The position numbers were made by a program, and so were the translations under genes. A stretch of 17,160 bases of DNA from assembly GCA_020721025.1 (NCBI GenBank), contig DYNO01000055.1, forward strand, positions 1 through 17,160, written 5' to 3'. Shown here one piece after another: positions 7,663 to 15,964 of the stretch (positions are counted from its first letter, which is position 1; each line of letters opens with the position of its first letter). The DNA comes from Thiomargarita sp. (GTDB lineage Bacteria > Pseudomonadota > Gammaproteobacteria > Beggiatoales > Beggiatoaceae). Under the pieces are notes generated by a model. The model was given only the letters and a program-made list of their open reading frames with translations, searched no databases and was not told the DNA's origin.

Positions 7663-8259
7663 TTAAGCCTGTTGGGATTGTTCAGCATTTTCCAGTGCCA
7701 AGATGTTGATTCCAATTTCTGAAAGCAAGATCGCGGTTTCGTAAAGGGGTAATCCCATCACTCCCGTGTAGCTACCTTCGATCCGTTGAATGAAAATACT
7801 GGCAAGTCCTTGAATTGCATAGCCTCCTGCCTTGTCAAACGGTTCACCGGTCAGAATGTAACTTTCAATTTCATGATTATCCAACATTTTGAAATAGACA
7901 TTGTTGACATTCAAGCGTACAGATTGTTTGGTTTTATTGACGAGGGCAACCGCGGTGAGCACTTGATGCCGAATGCCCGAAAGTCTTTTCAACATCCAAC
8001 GCGCTTCTTCTGCATCCTTCGGTTTTCCAAACATTTTTCCGGCACAAACCACCACCGTATCCGCTGCCAAAACCGATTCCGTCAACACTTTGTGATAGCC
8101 CGCCCGCGCCTTTGCCAGTGCCATTCGGTTCACATAGTTTTGAGGGTTTTCATCAGCAAAAGGGGTTTCGTCAACAGCAATATCAATGGCTTCAAAATTT
8201 ATATTTATCTGTGCTAACAATGCTTTACGTCTGGGAGAAGTGGAAGCTAAATAAATCAT
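7663..8259 (-). CDS. maf: Maf-family nucleotide pyrophosphatase (YhdE type, dTTP/UTP)
   Basis: Maf proteins hydrolyse non-canonical or excess nucleoside triphosphates to monophosphates in the cytoplasm. Starting at ATG 8259 gives 198 residues beginning MIYLASTSPRRKALL. The open frame extends 19 codons upstream to 8316, but that hydrophobic extension is not part of the family, so I reject it. Visible motifs are the loop ASTSPRR (5-11), AADTVV with the putative catalytic Asp67, GKPKDAEEARWMLKRLSG (78-95), HQVLTAVAL and GEPFDKAGGYAIQG (138-151), ending in EGSYTGVMGLPL. This last block matches the E. coli YhdE subgroup (dTTP/UTP) more than the YceF subgroup (m7GTP), so that specificity is inferred. 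The usual neighbour rng (cafA) is absent here. Confidence 0.93.
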   Translation of the reverse strand: MIYLASTSPRRKALLAQININFEAIDIAVDETPFADENPQNYVNRMALAKARAGYHKVLTESVLAADTVVVCAGKMFGKPKDAEEARWMLKRLSGIRHQVLTAVALVNKTKQSVRLNVNNVYFKMLDNHEIESYILTGEPFDKAGGYAIQGLASIFIQRIEGSYTGVMGLPLYETAILLSEIGINILALENAEQSQQA

Positions 8260-8654
8260 GTTGACCGAAAACGAGAAAGTTAGAAGCAAAAAGGTTGTAG
8301 TGTTATCAATCATCAACGGATATTGATTTATGTGACAGCGGTTCTTATGATAAAATATTCAATAGGTTGCAAATATCAGAAGTCACGTTATTGAGTCATG
8401 AAATATTTTGTTTTTGTCATGAGAACTGCGGGCACGGTACGCATATTGTTGTAATTATAGAGCATGTGGAAAACAATTGCTTCAGAAAGCAGTTCAGTCA
8501 GTTGCTCGTGATGAAAAATGGAAAATAAATATTTTAAAATCAAGTAATTATAGATTAAAATGGTCGTTATATCATGTCAGATTCAGGTTTAAATGGGTAT
8601 TTTTGAGACTGTGTTGATTATCTATATGATGTTGTTAATAAAAATGAATTTAGA
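8260..8654. other. 395-bp AT-rich intergenic region between maf and the secretion ATPase gene
   Basis: No convincing gene is present. It holds two TCATGA palindromes about 20 bp apart (near 8396-8422), a small hairpin TGCTT/AAGCA (8478-8491), and a minus-strand open stretch described separately. No clear terminator for the ATPase gene and no clear maf promoter could be picked out. Confidence 0.5.
8388..8543 (-). pseudogene. Possible small ORF or gene remnant, unrecognised
   Basis: A minus-strand frame is open from 8576 to a TAA at 8388-8390. From a TTG at 8543 it would give 51 residues with a protein-like second half (HEQLTELLSEAIVFHML, then NNMRTVPAVLM). There is no ATG before that half and no RBS, so it may be the tail of a decayed gene. 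I do not recognise the family, and chance is a real alternative. Confidence 0.2.
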
Positions 8655-10367
8655 TTACAATCGTCCCGTTAAATCCACCACTCGCGACACTTCTTCTAAA
8701 CTGCTCATACCTTCCATGACACGGCGGATTCCATCCAATGCCAATGGTTTAAATCCCTGTTCTAACGCATGGTGACGTATGTCGTAAGTGGTGCCGCTGT
8801 GTGCAATTTTATCTTGTAACGATTCGTTAATCCGAATAATTTCCATCAGTGCAATCCGTCCTTTATAGCCGCGTTGCCCACAGCGTTCACAGCTACCGGC
8901 TTGATAGAGATTAATTATCGTTTCTAAATCAATGCCTAACAAGCGTTTGTGTAAATTTTCTGCCGGATAGGATTGTTTACAAAAGTTGCATAAAATCCGA
9001 ATTAAGCGTTGCCCAATGATTCCTATGGTATTTTCAGCAATGATGTCGGGTAAAATGCCAATGTCGAGTAACCGGGGAATTGCCCCAATTGCTGAATTGG
9101 TATGCAGGGTGGAATACACTTGATGCCCCGTCATTGCCGCCCGATATGCCATTTCTGCGGTGTCTTCATCACGCACTTCGCCCACGAGAATAATGTCGGG
9201 GTCTTGGCGCATCATCGAACGGATTCCATTGGCAAAATCTAATTTTACCGCTTCATTTACCGCCGTTTGTCGCACCTGTCCCAACACGTATTCTATTGGG
9301 TCTTCTAAGGTCATAATATTGACTTCTTCGCTATTTAAATGGCTCAAAATAGAGTAAAGCGTGGTGGTTTTACCGCTCCCAGTGGGTCCGGTGATTAAAA
9401 TAATGCCTTCGGGACGGGCGATCATTAATTTCAATAAATTCAAACTTTCTTCAATTAAACCCAAACCATCCAGTGGCATAATTCCCCGTTGACTGTCTAA
9501 AATACGCAATACAATATTTTCTCCATAAACAGTGGGTTGCACTGAAACCCGGAAATCAATCAATCGTCCCGACAACGTGAGCGACATCCGCCCGTCCTGT
9601 GCAATTCGAGTTTCTGCGATGTTCATTCCCGCCATCACCTTGAGACGCACCGCAATCGCTGACCAATAATTTTTGTGCAAGCTGCGAATTTGTTGCAACA
9701 CGCCGTCAATCCGATAGCGCACCCGTAAAAAGCCCTTTTCTGGCTCAAAATGCACGTCTGACGCACCCCGTTTCACCGCATCGGACAACAACGCATCGAC
9801 CAAGCGCACCAAGGGCTGACTGTACTCTTCCTGCGCCAATTGCAGACTTTGATAGTCAACTTCTCCGGTTTCAATTTCGTGTAAAATGCCATCGAGCGAG
9901 AGGTCAAAACCGTATAAGTTATCAATTGCATTGACAATTTCTGCCTCACTCGCCAACACCGGTTCAACGTGAATCAAGCCCCCCAGCGCGGCAACCAATT
10001 GATCTATCGCAAGAACGTTGAAAACATCCGCCATTGCAACAATAACTGTTTGATTTTCTTTATCATAACTGATGGGCAATAAAGTATAACGCCGCGCCAG
10101 ATGTTTGGGAACAAGTTTGATGGCATCGTGTTCAACCACTAATTTCGATAAATCAACACCTTCCTGTCCCAATGATTGACTGAGCACATCGCGTAATACG
10201 GCTTCGGAAATAAACCCCAAGCGTACCAAAATTCTGCCCAGTTGCTCTTGCGTTTTCTTTTGTTCGGTGAGCCCAATTTTGAGTTGATCTTGACTGATAA
10301 TATGTTGATCTAAAAGAATTTCACCAATGCGGCGGCGGGGTGTTTTGTTGATTGTGGGATTGTTCAT
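8655..10367 (-). CDS. GspE/PilB/MshE-family secretion or type IV pilus assembly ATPase
   Basis: This 570-residue hexameric ATPase would act at the cytoplasmic face of the inner membrane, powering pseudopilus, pilus or type II secretion assembly. The N-terminal MshEN/T2SSE_N domain (about 10-150) has two repeats: RRIGEILLDQHIISQDQL and LGRILVRLGFISEAVL. The ATPase core has Walker A GPTGSGKT (327-334), Asp box IMTLEDPIEY (351-360), Walker B region DPDIILVGEVRDEDTAEMA (389-407) and His box TGHQVYSTLHTN. A tetracysteine zinc site is present (C460, C463, C493, C496). These zinc cysteines argue for an assembly ATPase rather than a PilT-type retraction ATPase. No gspD/F/G or pilC/D gene is nearby, so the exact system (PilB, GspE or MshE) cannot be fixed and I leave the symbol blank. 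It is divergent from iscX. Confidence 0.92.
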   Translation of the reverse strand: MNNPTINKTPRRRIGEILLDQHIISQDQLKIGLTEQKKTQEQLGRILVRLGFISEAVLRDVLSQSLGQEGVDLSKLVVEHDAIKLVPKHLARRYTLLPISYDKENQTVIVAMADVFNVLAIDQLVAALGGLIHVEPVLASEAEIVNAIDNLYGFDLSLDGILHEIETGEVDYQSLQLAQEEYSQPLVRLVDALLSDAVKRGASDVHFEPEKGFLRVRYRIDGVLQQIRSLHKNYWSAIAVRLKVMAGMNIAETRIAQDGRMSLTLSGRLIDFRVSVQPTVYGENIVLRILDSQRGIMPLDGLGLIEESLNLLKLMIARPEGIILITGPTGSGKTTTLYSILSHLNSEEVNIMTLEDPIEYVLGQVRQTAVNEAVKLDFANGIRSMMRQDPDIILVGEVRDEDTAEMAYRAAMTGHQVYSTLHTNSAIGAIPRLLDIGILPDIIAENTIGIIGQRLIRILCNFCKQSYPAENLHKRLLGIDLETIINLYQAGSCERCGQRGYKGRIALMEIIRINESLQDKIAHSGTTYDIRHHALEQGFKPLALDGIRRVMEGMSSLEEVSRVVDLTGRL

Positions 10368-10467
10368 GAATCAACCGTTAGAAACAGGGGTCAGGAAAAT
10401 GACAATAAGAAGATTTTAGCACCACATTCGCTATCGTATCTTGAATTTGTTCTAGGTTTGCGAAATT

Positions 10468-10497
10468 TGGCTAAAATAGTTGAAAAAAGATGATAAT
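10468..10497 (+). promoter_or_regulatory. Candidate sigma70 promoter for iscX
   Basis: TTGGCT (10468-10473) and GATAAT (10492-10497) are 18 bp apart, giving a leader of about 45 nt before the ATG at 10551. The -35 matches only 4 of 6 consensus positions, so this is tentative. It lies in the 183-bp divergent region shared with the secretion ATPase gene. No convincing promoter was found for that gene. Confidence 0.35.
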
Positions 10498-10550
10498 TGC
10501 GGTTAAAGTCGCTAAAATGTGACCACAATAACAACCTACAGGGGCGCGTG

Positions 10551-10751
10551 ATGGGCTTAAAATGGATCGATATTCAAGAAATTGTGACTGAATTGGACGA
10601 GAAGTATCCGGAGGTTGATCCTTTGCGGTTAAATTTCAAACAGTTGTATGATTGGATTTTGGCATTGGAAAATTTTGATGATGATCCGAGTCGTTGCGGG
10701 GAGCGGATTTTGGAGGCAGTGCAGCAAGCGTGGATTGATGAGAAAAATTAG
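10551..10751 (+). CDS. iscX: Fe-S cluster assembly protein IscX (YfhJ)
   Basis: The product has 66 residues, exactly the E. coli IscX length. IscX is a small acidic protein that binds the cysteine desulfurase IscS and iron and modulates Fe-S cluster assembly in the cytoplasm. Visible family features are the start MGLKW, the acidic YPEVDPLRLNF region, LYDWILALENFDDDP (the conserved acidic patch) and ILEAVQQAWIDE at the end. The frame is open further upstream, but the family begins at MGLKW and an AGGGGCG-like RBS precedes this ATG, so I start here. In most gammaproteobacteria iscX is the last gene of isc; here it stands alone between a secretion ATPase gene and a mechanosensitive channel gene, with no isc partners in the window. 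Confidence 0.95.
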   Translation: MGLKWIDIQEIVTELDEKYPEVDPLRLNFKQLYDWILALENFDDDPSRCGERILEAVQQAWIDEKN

Positions 10752-10853
10752 TTCAAGAGACCACCAGCATAACTAAAGCCAATAGGTTGATTTATAACAA
10801 TAAAAATTCTCAATGATCGGTTTTTGCAGTTCATAAGGGGGTATAAGCAAAAT

Positions 10854-10892
10854 GTCATACACCGAGTTGTTTCAAATAGTTCTCGGCATGAC
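10854..10892. repeat. Imperfect inverted repeat
   Basis: GTCAT-ACA-CCGAG (10854-10866) pairs with CTCGG-C-ATGAC (10882-10892), leaving a 15-base loop and a small bulge. It could be a repeat-family palindrome or a hairpin in the iscX 3' region; it begins about 100 bp after the iscX stop. Confidence 0.35.
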
Positions 10893-10992
10893 CTGCGTTT
10901 ATGCACCCTACGCACGCGGCGAATTTGTCTCATCAGGATTTACGGAATTTGAGAATTTTCAGAATCATGGCAATTCAAATCATTTTGATTAT

Positions 10993-11021
10993 TCGACAGA
11001 TAAGATTTTCAGAATTATAAT
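10993..11021 (+). promoter_or_regulatory. Likely sigma70 promoter of the mscK-like gene
   Basis: TCGACA (10993-10998) and a perfect TATAAT (11016-11021) are separated by 17 bp. Transcription would start near 11028, giving a leader of about 40 nt. A TGGAGTT Shine-Dalgarno (GGAG at 11058-11061) sits 7 bases before the ATG at 11069 and fixes that start. Confidence 0.6.
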
Positions 11022-11068
11022 AGCTTGACAGTGTGCTGGCTTAGTTACCCCTTTACTGGAGTTATTTT

Positions 11069-14000
11069 ATGTATCTCTCTCGAATATTAGTGTTAAATTT
11101 GCTTTTATTGTTCATTGGGTTAGCGGGATATGCTGCCGAACCTAAAGATGAGCGAGAAGAAACTGTGACGGTGGAAGAAACAACCACGGCAGGGGCAAAA
11201 GAAGAAGCCGCTAAGAAATTAGAATTGGTTGCCACCCTGACTTCAGAATGGTTTAGTGAACGTCAAAAACTTTTTGGTGGACAAAATGCGGCACTCACGC
11301 GGGATCGCACCGTGCAACAAACGAACTTGCTGGAATTACACAAGAATCTCGATGAATTGACTGCCAAAGAGAAAGCCAGAGTCGCCCAAGCAGAACAAAA
11401 GGAGGGGCGCACAGTAGCCGCAACTGCCTCGGACACAAAAAAGGAAGAACCACTGGTTTCTGAGGACATGTTAAAGCGCGCGAGTGAAGAAAGAAGTCTT
11501 CTTGGTGATGAGGTTGAAAAAATTCGACTTGATCGGCAAGTTGTGCAAAAATTATCGCAACAGTTACAACAAGAGCTTGAAGAACAAGAAAAAATTCTCA
11601 AAACTTTGATGGAAACCACTGCGTCAGAGTCCGCTTCTGATACGACCCCCAAAGTTTCTGATACCCCCCCAAAAACAGATACTTCGCCTGCCCCCACTCC
11701 AGCGACCGATGTCACTACTCCTGTTCAAGTATCGCAACCATCTGATATTCATAAAAATTCTAAAAATACTCCTCCCGCCAATGCTGCGAATCCGACAAAA
11801 GTGACGGAAAAAACTTCGGCTCAATCAAGAAAACAGGAGGCGGTTTCACTCACCAATCATGATAAAACATTTGCTGAATCTGGTTATGTGCCACCTACCG
11901 CGCCTGTCGAAAATGTCGCGACCCAGAAACCGACGGAACCCGTTGATGAAGCTGAACAAAAAGCCAAGAAAGCTGCAGCGCAACAAACGAATAAATTATT
12001 GGAATTGAACAGCAAAATTGCGCTATTAAAACAAGCGATTGGCTTACTCAAACAATATTTAGAAGTTGTGAATCAACGTTATGAGTTGAATAATCAATAC
12101 CTTACCGCAGTAATTCAATGGAATGATGCTTTGCATGTCATTCATCAATCCTATTTGCTGCGCGCCAAGGAGAATATTATCAATGAATCGCGTGCGACTC
12201 TCAAACGGAATCAGGATGCGTTGCGATTTGATCAAGAAGATTTACCTAATAAAGTGAATCGGTTAGAAACGTCAAAAATCGCTATCGAAGTGCTTGAAGA
12301 TATGCTTGATAAGGCGGCGTTGGATAAGGAAACTTCGGCAATTGAAGCGGATAATTTCAAGTTGGAAAATCAGAGCATGGAAGCCAATTTGAAAAAGCAA
12401 CAACTGCACATTGAAAAACAATTGCAAGAGCTTGAAAAATTACGCAAAACGCCACTTGCTGAACCGGTAGAAATCGAAGTTCAGAAAGTGATGATTGTTG
12501 AGTTAGAAAATCGCATTGCCCTGCTCAATCGTAATGTCAAATTAATGCAGCAAGAAATTGAGTTGGTAAAGCAACGTATTGAATTTAGAAAAAAACAAGC
12601 CCAGTTAGCTACTGCATGGCATGATAAATTACAAGTGGTTTATCATCTGCGACAACAGCAGTTTTTAGAAGAAAAAGTTCAAAAAGAGCAGCAAGAACAT
12701 TTGAGTCGCGCGCTGGAATTGCGTAAACAATTGGAAAATTTGTCAGAAACTTCTTCTTCCGTACAGCGGTACTTGCTCAAAACGCAGATTCAAGAGGCAA
12801 ATGAACGGGCTCAGCAAGTGGTGCGTGAATTACAAATTCGGTACATTGAGGAACAAATTAACGATGGTTACAAGGTGGTTGAACAAAAAACCGCAGATGT
12901 GTATCAAAAGCTGGATAATTTGCAATCACTTGTCAGTTTAGTGGATAAATTGGCGTTAGAAACTAAGCAGATACAAGAAATTTTGCAAAATAAAATTCAA
13001 GTGTTTACCCAACAAAGTACCGTGGTCAAAAAACGTGGTGAATCATTGACGAATGAATGGACGGAATCAAACCAACAAACTCAGCAACTGCTTGAAAAAA
13101 TTGTCAATTCGCTGCAACAAGAAGCAAACAGTTTGCCATCCTTACTGGGTAAGGGAAAGGATTTACTCGCACTGCTGGAAGTTGCCTATAAGGATACTTT
13201 GCAACAAGCCTTATTTCGGTTACGCAAACTACCGACAGATATCGCAGGCTGGATGGCGTTATTTAAGGAAGAAATTGCTGTGGTTCCTCATCTATTTTTG
13301 CAGCAATCCATTTTGAGTTGGCAGGGTATTGTGCAGGCAGTACAACAAACAACATCAAAAAACTGGTTGATTATTTTGGCGGTCACTTTTGGATGGTTGA
13401 TTGGATTGAGTCAATTGATTCGTTGGGCAAAAACACATGTTTTAGATGAGCATTCACCGAGTTTTATCGGGCAGAGTTTCTTTTTGGGATTGCGGTTATT
13501 GCAACACAACGTGTTCACTGTCATGCTTATCGGTATCCTACTGATTTTAATTTGGTTTACCAATCCAACAGCGGCAAGTACGGTGTTTATTTTAACCCTG
13601 CTCTTGGGATGGCTGAGTATTCAACTGTTGTTTAGCCTGATTCAAATGCTCCTGCACAATGAGGACATGAAAAAACTGATGACGGCTGCGATGCGGTGGC
13701 AATTGCAAGGTATCTTGCTGATCATTGGTATTTTGAGCATTATCACGGTGTTAGTGCATATCGAACAAGATGGCTATATTTTGAAAGTCTCACTGACTGC
13801 GCGAGATGTGATCGATACGTTGTTTATGGTATTGTTATCATTACTGATTTTCCCCCTGCTTCGCATTCGGCGCGTCCTCCTCAATGTGTGGAAAAACGAC
13901 ATCGGTGGTTATAACTCGTTGATGTTAAATTTAGTCACCCTATTGATTCCATTGATTATTTTAGCCACTTCGATATTAGGTTTGATTGGATACATCAGTT

Positions 14001-15124
14001 TAGGTTGGAGTTTCGCAAAACATTTGAGTTTATTCCTGATGGTGTCAGTCACCACATTTATTCTCGAAGGCTTAGTCACGGACATCATCAAAATATGGCA
14101 ACAAGCCATTTCCAAGGACAGCACCTACAGTTTATTGTGGGCAGAAAGTATCATTCCATTGATTCATAAGCTATTGAGTTTAGCGACATTAGCCTTGGGC
14201 GTGGTTATCTTTTTATGGGTGACGGGCTGGTATTCTGACGTTGCAATGCGTAAAACCATTGTTTCTATTTTTAATTATTCGCTATTTACGATGGGCGATA
14301 ATTCGATTACCATCAGTGATATTCTGTTGGCGGGATTCACCTTGTGGATTGTATTTTGGTTGGGAGGATGGTCACGACAAGTCACCTATCAGTTTGTTTA
14401 TCAAGCGATTGTTGATTTGGGAGTGCGGCAGAGTCTCTCGACTTTTACACAATACACAGTGATATTCATTGGTATTTTAATCGCCATGAGCATTATTGGA
14501 ATCAACCTCACCACGCTGACTGTTTTCGCTGGGGCTATCGGGGTTGGTATCGGGTTTGGGTTGCGTGATTTGATCAATAACTTTATCAGTGGTATTTTGC
14601 TGTTGGTTGAACGTCCGTTGCGCAATGGCGATTTTATTGAAGTTGGGACGAATCAGGGGCGAGTGAAGCAAATTGGCATTCGTTCCCTGACGATGCGCGC
14701 GATTGACGGTCGGGATGTGATTGTGCCGAATTCTGAAGTTATTTCACACACTTTCGTCAACTGGACGCTCAGTGATAAATTACGACGCACCACGATTTCG
14801 GTCAATCTCAGCTATCATGAAAATCCGCATTTGGTTAAGGAAGTCTTGCTAAAACTGACGGAAGCCTGCCCGGAAATTCTGAAAACTCCGGCACCGAGCG
14901 TTTTATTGAGTGAATTTACAGACTATTCGATGAAGATCAGTCTCAACTATTTCATCGACATGTCCCAAGCCATTGCCCCAATTGTCAAATCGAAAGTTTT
15001 GTTTTTAATTTGGGAACGGTTCAAAGAGGCGGGAATTCAGATTCCTTATCCACAACAGGATGTGCATTTAAAAACAGACTCGCTTGAACATCCCTTGCTC
15101 AGTAACAATGCGCCGCAGCCGTAA
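11069..15124 (+). CDS. MscK/MscM-type large mechanosensitive channel
   Basis: The 1351-residue protein has a signal peptide (about 1-23, cleavage near YAAE). A huge, mostly coiled-coil periplasmic region of roughly 740 residues follows, interrupted at about 185-295 by a Pro/Thr/Ser/Ala-rich low-complexity linker. About 11 hydrophobic segments lie between 765 and 1182. The last is the MscS pore helix with small-residue packing (TVFAGAIGVGIGFGLRDLIN, 1151-1170), followed by NGDFIEVGTNQGRVKQIGIRS and a cytoplasmic vestibule domain (VPNSEVISHTFVNWTLSD). This is the architecture of MscK (KefA) and YjeP, which open under membrane tension to release solutes during osmotic downshock. E. coli MscK and YjeP are about 1100 residues, so this one is longer, mainly in the linker and coiled coils. 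It has its own promoter and a good RBS. Confidence 0.92.
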   Translation: MYLSRILVLNLLLLFIGLAGYAAEPKDEREETVTVEETTTAGAKEEAAKKLELVATLTSEWFSERQKLFGGQNAALTRDRTVQQTNLLELHKNLDELTAKEKARVAQAEQKEGRTVAATASDTKKEEPLVSEDMLKRASEERSLLGDEVEKIRLDRQVVQKLSQQLQQELEEQEKILKTLMETTASESASDTTPKVSDTPPKTDTSPAPTPATDVTTPVQVSQPSDIHKNSKNTPPANAANPTKVTEKTSAQSRKQEAVSLTNHDKTFAESGYVPPTAPVENVATQKPTEPVDEAEQKAKKAAAQQTNKLLELNSKIALLKQAIGLLKQYLEVVNQRYELNNQYLTAVIQWNDALHVIHQSYLLRAKENIINESRATLKRNQDALRFDQEDLPNKVNRLETSKIAIEVLEDMLDKAALDKETSAIEADNFKLENQSMEANLKKQQLHIEKQLQELEKLRKTPLAEPVEIEVQKVMIVELENRIALLNRNVKLMQQEIELVKQRIEFRKKQAQLATAWHDKLQVVYHLRQQQFLEEKVQKEQQEHLSRALELRKQLENLSETSSSVQRYLLKTQIQEANERAQQVVRELQIRYIEEQINDGYKVVEQKTADVYQKLDNLQSLVSLVDKLALETKQIQEILQNKIQVFTQQSTVVKKRGESLTNEWTESNQQTQQLLEKIVNSLQQEANSLPSLLGKGKDLLALLEVAYKDTLQQALFRLRKLPTDIAGWMALFKEEIAVVPHLFLQQSILSWQGIVQAVQQTTSKNWLIILAVTFGWLIGLSQLIRWAKTHVLDEHSPSFIGQSFFLGLRLLQHNVFTVMLIGILLILIWFTNPTAASTVFILTLLLGWLSIQLLFSLIQMLLHNEDMKKLMTAAMRWQLQGILLIIGILSIITVLVHIEQDGYILKVSLTARDVIDTLFMVLLSLLIFPLLRIRRVLLNVWKNDIGGYNSLMLNLVTLLIPLIILATSILGLIGYISLGWSFAKHLSLFLMVSVTTFILEGLVTDIIKIWQQAISKDSTYSLLWAESIIPLIHKLLSLATLALGVVIFLWVTGWYSDVAMRKTIVSIFNYSLFTMGDNSITISDILLAGFTLWIVFWLGGWSRQVTYQFVYQAIVDLGVRQSLSTFTQYTVIFIGILIAMSIIGINLTTLTVFAGAIGVGIGFGLRDLINNFISGILLLVERPLRNGDFIEVGTNQGRVKQIGIRSLTMRAIDGRDVIVPNSEVISHTFVNWTLSDKLRRTTISVNLSYHENPHLVKEVLLKLTEACPEILKTPAPSVLLSEFTDYSMKISLNYFIDMSQAIAPIVKSKVLFLIWERFKEAGIQIPYPQQDVHLKTDSLEHPLLSNNAPQP

Positions 15125-15152
15125 TTATATTTTAAATCAATTGGTTGGATAG

Positions 15153-15204
15153 CTTCATTTTAGTTTATTTGTAAAACCATGAAGTTGTTGTCAATCAATT
15201 GATT
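15153..15204. repeat. Small palindromes after the mscK-like gene
   Basis: CTTCAT (15153-15158) and ATGAAG (15179-15184) can pair, with extra TTTA/TAAA pairing inside. A perfect 12-bp palindrome AATCAATTGATT follows at 15193-15204, with TTTT after it. These may help end the mscK-like transcript, but the stems are AT-rich and weak. Confidence 0.25.
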
Positions 15205-15274
15205 TTTGAAAAAATATCAAACCTGATGCGTCGCGGTTGAAATTCAAACTAAAATTTAATTCAAGGAAATTCAA

Positions 15275-15964
15275 ATGTCTCATTCACTCGGCGAACCCTT
15301 GACCGATGAAGCGGTAATCGCCTATCTGAAACGTTATCCACAATTTTTCGTGCAACATGAAGCGGTTTTGACCATGCTGGAAATTCCTCATACGCGCGGC
15401 AATGCGGTTTCCTTGGTGGAACGTCAATTAGTGGTGTTACGGGACGAGAATCAGCAATTGCAACGCAAATTGGAAAATTTAATCGCCATTGCCAAACAAA
15501 ATGAACAACTTAATCAACGAATGCAAACCATTATCCTTAATTTAACCCACGTTCACAGTGCTGACGAATTTTTTAATTCTCTTTATGATAATTTCATGCG
15601 AGAATTTAACACGGATGCTATCACTTTACGTTTGTTTGAATTACCGCCCGCGGCATTGGCAGGTCGTGCCGAATTTGTCGAATATGATGCCGATGTATTT
15701 CATTTATTTGAACAATTTTTGAGTAATCACGAATCTTTTTGTGGTAAGCTGTTGCCCGAACAACACGCGTTTTTATTTCCCGATGTAACTATTGGTTCGG
15801 CGGTACTGATTCCGATTGGATTACCTAATCCTCGCGGGTTATTGGCGATGGGCAGTCATGATGAGGCGCGTTTTCATGCGGATATGGCGACTGATATGTT
15901 GAAATATATGGGGGATTTGGTCAGCGGTTTATTGAATATTTGGTTGCGTGGTTTAAAAAATTAA
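15275..15964 (+). CDS. DUF484-family protein (GAF-like)
   Basis: The 229-residue product matches the DUF484 family, whose E. coli member is YigA, encoded between dapF and xerC. The N-terminal block is characteristic: LTDEAVIAYLKRYPQFFVQHEAVLTML, then IPHTRGNAVSLVERQLVVLRDENQQLQRKL. A coiled-coil linker leads to a GAF-like C-terminal domain (about 85-225) with LIPIGLPNPRGLLAMGSHDE and the closing LKYMGDLVSGLLNIWL. The molecular function is not established; GAF-like domains often bind small ligands. Here the usual dapF and xerC neighbours are missing, and it sits between an mscK-like gene and surE. An AAGGA RBS about 7 bases before the ATG supports the start. Confidence 0.92.
   Translation: MSHSLGEPLTDEAVIAYLKRYPQFFVQHEAVLTMLEIPHTRGNAVSLVERQLVVLRDENQQLQRKLENLIAIAKQNEQLNQRMQTIILNLTHVHSADEFFNSLYDNFMREFNTDAITLRLFELPPAALAGRAEFVEYDADVFHLFEQFLSNHESFCGKLLPEQHAFLFPDVTIGSAVLIPIGLPNPRGLLAMGSHDEARFHADMATDMLKYMGDLVSGLLNIWLRGLKN

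Larger units (their letters stand above)
10752..11068. other. 317-bp intergenic region with degenerate dispersed repeats
   Basis: No gene is supported. It holds an imperfect inverted repeat (10854-10892), a TGCACCCTACGCAC-like motif just after it, degenerate copies of a TCAGGATTTaCgGAATTT/TTTTCAGAATTA repeat (about 10934-11017), and the promoter of the mscK-like gene at its right end. The short minus-strand ORF across 10748-10933 overlaps these repeats and has no recognisable product. Confidence 0.5.

Noticed and set aside
7512..7715. Minus-strand ORF of 67 codons overlapping the maf 3' end
   Set aside because: It begins out of frame within maf and runs through AT-rich intergenic DNA; no recognisable protein and no RBS.
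7786..8217. Plus-strand ORF of 143 codons
   Set aside because: It is antisense to maf, with no domain or RBS.
8260..8316. Upstream extension of Maf
   Set aside because: The 19 extra residues are hydrophobic and absent from the family; the conserved start is MIYLASTSPRR at 8259.
10497..10550. Upstream extension of IscX
   Set aside because: The family starts at MGLKW, and the extension overlaps the candidate promoter.
10748..10933. Minus-strand ORF of 61 codons, and an alternative frame ending in GHAENYLKQLGV
   Set aside because: Both lie in the repeat-bearing region after iscX and have no recognisable family; the apparent coding look is probably from the repeat.
11263..11715. Minus-strand ORF of 150 codons
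   Set aside because: It is antisense to the mscK-like coiled-coil and linker region; its Ser/Cys/Val-rich composition is what the reversed Gln/Glu/Thr codons produce.
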